From contig JAFUKV010000031.1 in assembly GCA_017467745.1 (NCBI GenBank), positions 1-15,356 on the forward strand: a DNA stretch of 15,356 nt, written 5' to 3'. Every line of letters begins with the position of its first letter. The first letter of the stretch is position 1. This stretch comes from Bacteroidaceae bacterium. Lineage in GTDB: Bacteria > Bacteroidota > Bacteroidia > Bacteroidales > CHK158-818. The translations under genes and the position numbers were made by a program. The notes beneath the pieces are model-generated. The model searched no databases, was not told where the DNA came from, and worked only from the letters and a program-made list of their open reading frames with translations. Below, one piece after another: positions 7,066-13,260 of this stretch.

Positions 7066-8691
7066 ATGGCTACATTAGACTTAACAAAGTATGGCATTGT
7101 TGATGTAAAAGAAATCATCCACAATCCGAGCTACGAACAATTGTTCGCAGAAGAAACGAAAGCAGGATTAGAAGGTTTTGAAAAAGGTCAAGTTACCGAA
7201 TTAGGTGCGGTAAACGTAATGACCGGTATTTACACAGGTCGTTCTCCTAAGGATAAATTTTTTGTAAAGAACGAAGCCAGCGAAGATTCAGTATGGTGGA
7301 CTTCTGACGAATACAAAAACGATAATAAACCTTGTTCAGAAGAAGCTTGGGCTGATTTGAAAGCAAAAGCTGTAAAAGAACTTTCCGGCAAACGTTTATT
7401 CGTTGTAGATACTTTCTGTGGTGCAAATGCTGCTACCCGTTTGAAAGTGCGCTTTATCATGGAAGTTGCATGGCAAGCTCACTTCGTAACCAATATGTTC
7501 ATCCGTCCGACAGCCGAAGAATTGGCAAACTACGGAGAACCTGATTTTGTATCGTTCAACGCTGCAAAAGCAAAAGTCGACAACTACAAAGAACTCGGAT
7601 TGAACTCTGAAACTGCAACTGTTTTCAACCTGAAAACAAAAGAACAAGTAATCTTGAATACTTGGTACGGCGGTGAAATGAAAAAAGGTATCTTCTCAAT
7701 CATGAACTACCTGAACCCGTTGCGCGGTATCGCTTCTATGCACTGCTCTGCCAACACCGACAAAGAAGGAAAAAGCTCTGCTATCTTCTTCGGTTTGTCC
7801 GGTACTGGTAAAACAACCTTGTCTACCGACCCGAAACGCTTGTTAATCGGTGATGATGAACACGGATGGGATGACGAAGGCGTATTCAACTACGAAGGCG
7901 GTTGCTATGCAAAAGTTATCAACTTGGATAAAGAAAGCGAACCCGATATTTATAATGCTATCAAACGCGACGCATTGTTAGAAAATGTTACGGTTGACGC
8001 AAACGGCAAAATAGACTTCGCTGATAAATCGGTTACTGAAAACACCCGTGTTTCTTATCCTATTTATCACATCGAAAACATCGTTAAACCTGTTTCAAAA
8101 GGTCCTCACGCAAAACAAGTTATCTTCTTATCTGCTGATGCGTTCGGCGTATTGCCTCCCGTTTCTATTTTGACTCCGGAACAAACTCAATACTACTTCC
8201 TTTCAGGATTTACCGCTAAATTGGCCGGTACTGAACGTGGTATTACCGAACCGACTCCTACATTCTCTGCTTGCTTCGGTGCTGCATTCTTATCATTGCA
8301 TCCTACCAAATACGGAGAAGAACTGGTTAAGAAAATGGAAAAAACAGGTGCTAAGGCTTACTTGGTAAACACCGGATGGAACGGAACAGGAAAACGTATC
8401 TCTATCAAAGATACTCGCGGTATTATCGACGCTATTCTCGATGGTTCTATCGACAAAGCTCCTACTAAAACCATTCCTTTCTTCTCATTCGTTGTTCCGA
8501 CGGAATTGCCGGGCGTAGACCCGAAAATTTTGGATCCGCGCGATACCTACGCTGATCCTGCACAATGGACAGAAAAAGCAAAAGATTTAGCAGCTCGCTT
8601 TATCAAAAACTTTGACAAATTTACCGGAAACGAAGTGGGTAAAGCTCTCGTTGCCGCTGGTCCTAAATTAGACTGCTGCTGCGGTAAATAA
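7066..8691 (+). CDS. pckA: Phosphoenolpyruvate carboxykinase (ATP)
   Basis: The enzyme interconverts oxaloacetate plus ATP with phosphoenolpyruvate, CO2 and ADP. In gut Bacteroidetes it is often run towards oxaloacetate, fixing CO2 on the way to succinate. The 541 aa show TGRSPKDKF (57-65, R59), Y201 with K206-K207 (YGGEMKKG), MHCSAN with H226, the P-loop GLSGTGKT (243-250), LIGDDEHGWDD (260-270, metal-binding D263/D264) and ENTRVSYP with R328, the full active-site set known from E. coli Pck. The C-terminus ends LDCCCGK, with three adjacent cysteines that I do not expect in the family core. Codon use is biased (few synonymous choices), which suggests strong expression. It is a single-gene unit with its own promoter and terminator. 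Confidence 0.97.
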   Translation: MATLDLTKYGIVDVKEIIHNPSYEQLFAEETKAGLEGFEKGQVTELGAVNVMTGIYTGRSPKDKFFVKNEASEDSVWWTSDEYKNDNKPCSEEAWADLKAKAVKELSGKRLFVVDTFCGANAATRLKVRFIMEVAWQAHFVTNMFIRPTAEELANYGEPDFVSFNAAKAKVDNYKELGLNSETATVFNLKTKEQVILNTWYGGEMKKGIFSIMNYLNPLRGIASMHCSANTDKEGKSSAIFFGLSGTGKTTLSTDPKRLLIGDDEHGWDDEGVFNYEGGCYAKVINLDKESEPDIYNAIKRDALLENVTVDANGKIDFADKSVTENTRVSYPIYHIENIVKPVSKGPHAKQVIFLSADAFGVLPPVSILTPEQTQYYFLSGFTAKLAGTERGITEPTPTFSACFGAAFLSLHPTKYGEELVKKMEKTGAKAYLVNTGWNGTGKRISIKDTRGIIDAILDGSIDKAPTKTIPFFSFVVPTELPGVDPKILDPRDTYADPAQWTEKAKDLAARFIKNFDKFTGNEVGKALVAAGPKLDCCCGK

Positions 8692-8707
8692 TTGTAGATA
8701 AATAACT

Positions 8708-8759
8708 ACAAATATATGAACGGACGCTTCTTTTCCAAAAGCGTCCGTTTTTTTATTTA
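8708..8759 (+). repeat. Long direct repeat, copy 1 (pckA terminator and flanks)
   Basis: This 52-bp segment, from ACAAATATATG through the pckA terminator to ATTTA, recurs at 10480-10530 in the same orientation. It differs by three substitutions (8728, 8737, 8738) and one T in the T-run. The substitutions fall in the loop or the loop-proximal end of the stem. Confidence 0.9.
8719..8755 (+). terminator. Strong rho-independent terminator of pckA
   Basis: AACGGACGCTT (8719-8729) pairs perfectly with AAGCGTCCGTT (8739-8749) across a 9-nt loop, followed by seven T (8748-8754). It begins 27 nt after the pckA stop. An imperfect copy lies at 10491-10526. Confidence 0.92.
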
Positions 8760-9251
8760 TACCTTACTTGTATTGAAAGACAATGAACGACAACAAGAAA
8801 ACAGAACAGAGCAACGATAATTAGCATAGTTGTGTAAATTATCAAACACAAAAAAGTTAGGAAACTTTTATAAATTACGGCTATTACACTCTCAAACAGA
8901 AACTACCTAACACCAAAAAACTGTGCACCATAATTTATATAAAACATTTCTAAGTCTTAATATCTTAAATATAACAATTAAAAACAGTCCAGATATAAAC
9001 CCCTCGCCCCTAATAGTACGGAGTACCAGCCTTTACGGCTACTTCGATTACAGGCAATTATTCCAACCTTTTTAATGAGAATTTTCGGTGTAATCGGATC
9101 GTTGTTTTTTGGAGTAGGAAGCAAATGTCAAAATTACGCCTACCTGCAAGAGTAATTTTTGATCCTTATAATGTTTATTGTTTTTGAGATTGTTTCGGTT
9201 TTCCGAACTTAGAAAAATATTTTCTCATCGAATCGGATTCATGTGTATAGT
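8760..9251. other. Gene-free region after pckA
   Basis: About 490 bp, A/T-rich, without a convincing gene. It contains a 26-codon frame at about 9075 (MRIFGVIGSLFFGVGSKCQ...), a G/C-richer patch near 9001-9055 with short self-complementary pieces (AGCC/GGCT), and a small hairpin TTCGG-TTTT-CCGAA (9194-9207). None of these is enough to call an RNA or protein gene. Confidence 0.45.
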
Positions 9252-9284
9252 AAAAAAACCGCCGCAAGAATAGGTTGCGGCGGT
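9252..9284 (-). terminator. Strong rho-independent terminator of the SHOCT-domain gene
   Basis: ACCGCCGCAA (9258-9267) and TTGCGGCGGT (9275-9284) form a perfect 10-bp G+C-rich stem with a 7-nt loop. Read on the minus strand it is followed by seven T (9258 to 9252). It lies 27 nt after the stop of the 9311-9838 gene. Confidence 0.92.
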
Positions 9285-9310
9285 CAAAGAATCATCGAAA
9301 CACATTATTT

Positions 9311-9838
9311 TTATAATAAACGTTTCTTTACCTGTTGAAATTCCGCCTCAGAAATGATTCCCTGATCGTACATTTGTTTGTATTTCATCAATTCATCTGC
9401 ATTACTACTGGCTCTGACAGGCTGAACACTTCCGGCAGATGCAATAGCTCCTGCAAGGGCACTTATAGTTCCTCTTTGTGAATTTTTAGAAACAAAATCT
9501 CTAGCATAAGACCTAATTTGATTTGCGTTTTTTTTGCCCATTCCTCGAATAACAAACACACTACGATCTGCCATTTTAATTCTTACCGTTGCACCGAACA
9601 AGTGTTTATCCACATCTATACTTTGGATATACTGCCAGTGAAATTGCCGAGAATCAACGGATATAAAATACCAATTACGTTTCCTATATTCGATAAAATG
9701 GTCGTCAATAATTACATGATTTCCCGTAAACCACCAGTCTCCACCATCTAAACAACGGAGAAAGTACTTGGATTTGAAAATAATTTCTTTTTGCTTTTCA
9801 ACAGCCTTTTCTTTTTCATCTTTCATAATTACAAACAT
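9311..9838 (-). CDS. PH-like/SHOCT domain protein, 175 aa
   Basis: I read a short coiled, lysine/glutamate-rich N-terminus (about 1-20), a beta-rich middle region resembling a bacterial pleckstrin-homology-like domain (about 30-115: DWWFTGNHVIIDDHFIEY, WQYIQSIDVDKHLFG, ATVRIKMADRSVFVI), a small Ala/Gly/Ser linker (123-138) and a C-terminal SHOCT motif (about 147-175: DELMKYKQMYDQGIISEAEF, then QQVKKRLL). SHOCT is a short C-terminal helical motif with a likely oligomerisation or interaction role; the cellular role of this protein is not known. There is no signal peptide or clear membrane span. The start could be the ATG at 9838 or the one at 9826 (MKDEKEK), and neither has a ribosome site. It has its own terminator and no operon partner. 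Confidence 0.75.
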   Translation of the reverse strand: MFVIMKDEKEKAVEKQKEIIFKSKYFLRCLDGGDWWFTGNHVIIDDHFIEYRKRNWYFISVDSRQFHWQYIQSIDVDKHLFGATVRIKMADRSVFVIRGMGKKNANQIRSYARDFVSKNSQRGTISALAGAIASAGSVQPVRASSNADELMKYKQMYDQGIISEAEFQQVKKRLL

Positions 9839-9841
9839 TAG

Positions 9842-9893
9842 TAAAGTTTCACTTTATCATATTATATCAAATTGATTAAACTCTCCAATCAAT
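9842..9893. promoter_or_regulatory. Inverted repeats upstream of the SHOCT gene
   Basis: TAAAGT-TTC-ACTTTA (9842-9856) and ATTGATT (9871-9877) with AATCAAT (9887-9893) are perfect short inverted repeats in the region where the SHOCT gene promoter should be. They could be operator sites. No exact TAnnTTTG box was found on this strand. A/T-rich DNA makes chance matches plausible. Confidence 0.3.
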
Positions 9894-10037
9894 CTTAAAA
9901 TTTATCTTCGGCAGGGGTTACTTACGCCCATATCGCCATTCGTTACGATATTTATATCAATAGTTTTCTTCGCACTTGTAGTACTATCTGTTCATTTTTT
10001 TTCTTTTCCCATAACTGTTGCCTCATTTGCTCACTAT

Positions 10038-10084
10038 TACTTAGCGCAAAAATAAACATTTTCTATTGCTTTGCAATACTTAGC
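10038..10084. promoter_or_regulatory. Possible operator repeats before the XRE gene
   Basis: The octamer TACTTAGC occurs twice (10038-10045 and 10077-10084). A perfect inverted repeat TATTGC-TTT-GCAATA occupies 10064-10078, touching the second octamer and ending 18 nt before the XRE start. Such sites next to an XRE gene are commonly bound by its own product. Autoregulation here is inference. Confidence 0.4.
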
Positions 10085-10095
10085 AAGAAATTTTT

Positions 10096-10347
10096 ATGAA
10101 GTCAGCTATCGACAGATATGTGATCGACAAGGTGCGTGAGAAACGTAAGGAGCAAGGTGTCTCCCAGCGCGATATTGCCTTTACTATCGGTTGCTCAGCC
10201 AGTTTCGTGGGTCAGGTCGAGAGTGCAAACTACGATACCAAATACACCATTCATCAACTCTACCTTATCGCACAGGATTTGGGATGCTCGCCTGCCGATT
10301 TTTTTCCGGCATTAGATGACCCCCGTTTCCAACCCCAGAACGAATAG
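10096..10347 (+). CDS. XRE-family helix-turn-helix regulator, 83 aa
   Basis: This is a single-domain DNA-binding protein of the Cro/CI type. The HTH is visible at residues 24-45 (QRDIAFTIGCSASFVGQVES), with the usual following helices (YTIHQLYLIAQDLGCSPADFF, 50-70). The 13-residue tail is polar and proline-containing. It has no ligand or peptidase domain, and no partner toxin, kinase or phage gene beside it. By eye the gene is clearly richer in G+C than the flanking DNA, with codons such as CGC, CTC and GTG, which hints at different ancestry. Repeats before the start suggest self-regulation, and a candidate terminator follows at 10423-10460. The target genes are not evident from context. Confidence 0.88.
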   Translation: MKSAIDRYVIDKVREKRKEQGVSQRDIAFTIGCSASFVGQVESANYDTKYTIHQLYLIAQDLGCSPADFFPALDDPRFQPQNE

Positions 10348-10422
10348 TTGATTTTTTTTTTAATATAACGGTTTATTGGGCTAATGAAAGTCGGTCGCTT
10401 TCGCTGTATTATTCCAGCTTTC

Positions 10423-10460
10423 AGAGTGCAGCAACTTACTACCTGTTACACTCTTTTTTT
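10423..10460 (+). terminator. Candidate terminator downstream of the XRE gene
   Basis: AGAGTG (10423-10428) pairs with CACTCT (10449-10454), with further AAC/GTT pairing inside, followed by seven T (10454-10460). It lies about 75 nt after the XRE stop. The stem is modest and the loop large. Confidence 0.5.
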
Positions 10461-10488
10461 ATATTTGTGTTACATAAATACAAATATA
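10460..10488. repeat. 9-bp inverted repeat at the edge of the second terminator copy
   Basis: TATATTTGT (10460-10468) and ACAAATATA (10480-10488) are perfect reverse complements 11 nt apart. The right arm is the first part of the 51-bp direct repeat. The left arm also contains a TATATTTG that fits the -7 promoter consensus. Function is unknown. Confidence 0.4.
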
Positions 10489-10530
10489 TGAACGGACGCC
10501 TCTTTTCCTGAAGCGTCCGTTTTTTATTTA
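10480..10530 (+). repeat. Long direct repeat, copy 2
   Basis: Copy of 8708-8759 in the same orientation, 1,772 bp to the right, with three substitutions and one T fewer. It includes the A/T-rich lead-in, the hairpin and the T-run. Confidence 0.9.
10491..10526 (+). terminator. Second copy of the pckA terminator
   Basis: AACGGACGC (10491-10499) pairs with GCGTCCGTT (10513-10521), a 9-bp stem with a 13-nt loop, followed by six T (10520-10525). Relative to copy 1, the loop-proximal pairs are lost through substitutions, but it should still terminate rightward transcription, including from the XRE gene. Confidence 0.8.
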
Positions 10531-10614
10531 CAAAAACATGTCCAAAAGAACAACAATAAAAAAAGATCTGTTTTACCGTACATCCTATTTTAAATTAGAA
10601 AACAAATCTATTTA

Positions 10615-10645
10615 TTTAAAGACCCGATAGTTTTTTCTATATTTG
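10615..10645 (+). promoter_or_regulatory. Orphan Bacteroidetes-type promoter
   Basis: TATATTTG (10638-10645) matches TAnnTTTG exactly, with TTTA (10615-10618), close to the -33 TTTG, at the canonical spacing of 19 nt. Transcription would begin near 10652. No gene of normal size follows. Confidence 0.55.
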
Positions 10646-11030
10646 CAGGATTAAACAACAACAATACTGTCGTGCCTATGAATAAATAACAACACAACAT
10701 TTACATTTGGTCTTTTCGTGCCGTATACGTATATAGATGAAAACGGCACACACAACATATAAAGCGTTATCTTTACTCTTGCTTGTCGAAATCTGGTAAA
10801 TGTTATTTTGCTTGCATTTATTTTATTGTATACCAATATAATAGTAATTATAACGCCTTGCAAAAGAAACAGAATAGAAACAAAATCGGTATTTTAGGAG
10901 ATTCTTCGGCTTTTACTTTTCACTTGATTCCATTCCTTGCACTTGGTTGCACACAAAGTGTTTTTCAAAGCAGTATTCCCGACTACTTACCTCTCACCTG
11001 AAGAATATCGTTTAGCTATCCATAGAGAAT

Positions 11031-11052
11031 TTTGCAGCCAAAAGAGAAGATA
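11031..11052 (+). repeat. Left 22-bp terminal inverted repeat
   Basis: Matches the reverse complement of 11275-11296 with one mismatch (11050, G against A). Bases just outside (AATT against AAAT) are also similar. Confidence 0.85.
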
Positions 11053-11274
11053 GGCAAATGTATATCTTAAGGTTATACGCTCATTGAAACTTTTACACCA
11101 GGCAAAGGTAAGTACTTCTACCAAATTATAGGCATATACGGAAAAGCAAATATGCTTACCTATATTTAGTTTACTTTGGTTTAGCATATATATAGGCTAA
11201 TAGACTAAACTAAACTGAATTTTCACCATCTAACTAAACACAAAATGTACAGGTCAAAGAGTAACTCTACTATG

Positions 11275-11296
11275 TATTTTCTCTTTTGGCTGCAAA
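11275..11296 (-). repeat. Right 22-bp terminal inverted repeat
   Basis: Reverse-complement partner of 11031-11052, with 21 of 22 positions identical. It lies about 125 nt past the end of the NERD gene. Confidence 0.85.
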
Positions 11297-11421
11297 TTTA
11301 CATGACGAATAAGAAGTTTAAATCATCAACATTTTAGAAGTTCTGTTAATCCCCTTACCTTGAAAATGGATAAGCTGTCAATAGAGGTCTGTATGTACAA
11401 CTCAACAGAATAAAGTATCAT

Positions 11422-12174
11422 TTACGAATTTAGAGTAAACTTGCATTGGGGAAAGTTAGAGCATCCATAGAAAGAACCAAATTTGCCTTGACGTAAGACA
11501 AGCCGACCACCACATCGAGGACAAACGCCTTGATTGATAAGACTCCAACTTCTATGTTGCTGGCTTCGGGTATTATGTTTATGGCGTTTTAGGTCTTTCT
11601 TGTTTGCGACAATATGATTTTGCTGAATGGTTTTGACAATCCAATCAATGGTTGTTTTATCAAGGACAGGTGTTTTATGTTGCGAGATAGCCCACGTAAG
11701 ATTGCATCTATTTATAACCGTGCTATTTGTAATATTTACTTTAAGTTCTGCCGCATCATTGAATACCACAATTGGAATGAATGGTATATTCACAGAACAT
11801 CTAAACAAGTGTCGGAGAAATCTTATATGCCCCTCATTTTGCTTGATAGGATTATAAAATTGAAACTTACTCTTATATATTGCCTGTGTCCAGTATTCGG
11901 AGTTTTCGCCTCCTAATATCCAGCCTTTATAGCCTTTGGTTTCAATAACAAATACTCCATAAGGCGAAACAACAACATGGTCTATCTGTGTAGAACGACC
12001 ATTACTTTCAAACAGCAAGTCATTGAGAATAATATACTCCTCTGGCAATTCTGAAATTTTGTCCCTGACGAGTTTTTCTGAATACCGACCTTTCCACATT
12101 GGCATCTTCAATCTAATGAAGAGTACCAATGTGAAAAAGAGTATAATACCAATAATCGCTATAAAAGCATCCAT
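11422..12174 (-). CDS. Membrane-anchored NERD-domain protein with C-terminal zinc finger
   Basis: Parts in order: one N-terminal membrane segment (about 3-21, followed by basic residues RLKMPMWKGR), a NERD nuclease-related domain (about 27-145) and a topoisomerase-type C4 zinc ribbon (218-244, C218-x2-C221, C238-x5-C244). NERD marks are E33 after G29-R30, TQIDHVVVS (D65 in 62-70), FVIETKGYKG with E78-x-K80, and FYNPIKQN (Q112), so the PD-(D/E)xK-like residues appear intact. The zinc ribbon resembles those at the C-terminus of topoisomerase I and probably contacts DNA. The likely role is DNA processing at the inner face of the membrane; this is inference. It is the last gene of the minus-strand cluster, 26 nt after the secreted protein. 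No clear terminator follows. Confidence 0.87.
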   Translation of the reverse strand: MDAFIAIIGIILFFTLVLFIRLKMPMWKGRYSEKLVRDKISELPEEYIILNDLLFESNGRSTQIDHVVVSPYGVFVIETKGYKGWILGGENSEYWTQAIYKSKFQFYNPIKQNEGHIRFLRHLFRCSVNIPFIPIVVFNDAAELKVNITNSTVINRCNLTWAISQHKTPVLDKTTIDWIVKTIQQNHIVANKKDLKRHKHNTRSQQHRSWSLINQGVCPRCGGRLVLRQGKFGSFYGCSNFPQCKFTLNS

Positions 12175-12200
12175 TATCTAATAATCCGGCTATATTCACA

Positions 12201-13232
12201 TTAATTTTGAATAGAGGTCAATTTGTTATCTTCAAAATATAGATAGCTATTTCCATATACCCATTGTTCATGTATCCCCCATGAACCTATCGACTTGTTA
12301 ATATCATCTGGTGTTCCCCAAGATTCTTCACACATTGCTTTGGTCATCCCGATTTGCACTATCCCTTCAAGGATTAGATTTGCATTTGATACGCCAAATT
12401 TTTTCGTTAGTTCTACTTTCCTCTTTGCTTTATTTGCAGCACTGATAGCTTTCATCTTATCATAGTAAGATTTCAATTGGAATCTACCACATACTAGTGG
12501 TTTTGTGTTATCTAAAAGAGATTTGTAAGGTTTCCCCGTATTATCTTCTAGATAGCAGTAATGTTTCCCATAAGTTGGATTGTCAAAAATTAAGATTACG
12601 GGACTTCTCTTATCAGTATCCATACCATCATCTTTCTTACGTGGTTTAACCTGAACTCCAACACAAGTCCAAACGGATTTTTCTGGTATTGATCTTGTAA
12701 CAGTATCTGCATCTAAATTTATCATACCATTTGCTTTCTCCCAGTCATATTGCACAAAAACATCTTTCATACCAACATAAACAAATTCCTTATTCATGTA
12801 CAAGGACTTTATTTTGTCGTAATGTCCAACGACAACCCATTTATAATTGTATTTATCAGTAAATATATCCCCTTCTTCCGTTTGTGCACCTGTTTCTATA
12901 TTAGTGAGCTTTAATCTGTGATACAAACCTTTATCTGTGTCATCAGGTAATATACTATCGATACGATAATAAGCACCTTTTTCAAATGAGTGCCTTGTAT
13001 AATATGCGTATGGATCACCACAATACATCAATGTTTGCCCAATTAAGTGATGCATGGTGTATTTATACTTTTGTGGTGTTCCATACTTTTGAGTTGAAAT
13101 ATTTCTTAAACTGTCATAAGGCAGAATTTGTGGTGTCTCTTTCTTTTGTACACTTTCATCAAACATTTCTATCTGAGCTTTTGCGCTCAATGCAGACAAA
13201 CTAAATAACAATATAATATATAATTTCTTCAT
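12201..13232 (-). CDS. Secreted protein of unknown function with BamE/SmpA-like C-terminal module
   Basis: The 343-aa product opens with a signal peptide (MKKLYIILLFSLSALSAKA, cut before Q), so it should be periplasmic; no lipobox cysteine is present. Residues 20-275 match no family I know. They contain beta-rich segments and a mid-region with VGMKDVFVQYDWEKANG and KHYCYLEDNTGKPYKSLL. The C-terminal part (about 280-343: GIVQIGMTKAMCEESWGTP, EQWVYGNSYLYFEDNKLTSI) resembles the two-helix, three-strand BamE/SmpA-type or DUF2845-type module, a fold used for protein contacts in the envelope. The gene lies between the restriction endonuclease (28-nt gap) and the NERD gene (26-nt gap). A weak -7-like AATCTTTG in the upstream gap could allow separate transcription. 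Confidence 0.75.
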   Translation of the reverse strand: MKKLYIILLFSLSALSAKAQIEMFDESVQKKETPQILPYDSLRNISTQKYGTPQKYKYTMHHLIGQTLMYCGDPYAYYTRHSFEKGAYYRIDSILPDDTDKGLYHRLKLTNIETGAQTEEGDIFTDKYNYKWVVVGHYDKIKSLYMNKEFVYVGMKDVFVQYDWEKANGMINLDADTVTRSIPEKSVWTCVGVQVKPRKKDDGMDTDKRSPVILIFDNPTYGKHYCYLEDNTGKPYKSLLDNTKPLVCGRFQLKSYYDKMKAISAANKAKRKVELTKKFGVSNANLILEGIVQIGMTKAMCEESWGTPDDINKSIGSWGIHEQWVYGNSYLYFEDNKLTSIQN

Positions 13233-13260
13233 ACGACAACAAAGATTTAAGTGTTATAAT

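Larger units (their letters stand above)
11031..11296. mobile_element. MITE-like element bounded by 22-bp inverted repeats
   Basis: The left end (11031-11052) begins TTTGCAGCCAAAAGAGAA, and the right end (11275-11296) is its reverse complement, agreeing at 21 of 22 positions. The 222-bp interior is A/T-rich and holds no transposase. The size and terminal repeats fit a miniature inverted-repeat element or an IS remnant. I see no clear target-site duplication outside the repeats. A pair of unrelated regulatory sites or a long RNA hairpin are alternatives. Confidence 0.5.
10531..11421. other. Gene-free region with decayed or non-coding DNA
   Basis: About 0.9 kb without a convincing intact gene. 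It contains the orphan promoter, a 20-codon ORF (10737-10799, MKTAHTTYKALSLLLLVEIW) whose ATG lies in the loop of a perfect 7-bp hairpin (GTGCCGT 10718-10724, ACGGCAC 10743-10749), then a stop-free stretch to 11001 in another frame. A third frame beyond it reads SPEEYRLAIHREFCSQKRR before a stop. The frame changes suggest a decayed gene, but I cannot name it. The MITE-like element at 11031-11296 is at the right end. Confidence 0.45.

Noticed and set aside
9001..9060. G/C-richer patch with short self-complementary pieces, considered as an RNA gene
   Set aside because: Stems are only 4 bp, no tRNA arms or known RNA consensus could be recognised, and no promoter precedes it.
10987..11187. 66-codon minus-strand frame running through the left inverted repeat
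   Set aside because: It spans the repeat and the decayed region, begins with TTG, and has no recognisable motif; it is more likely a chance frame of the MITE-like element.
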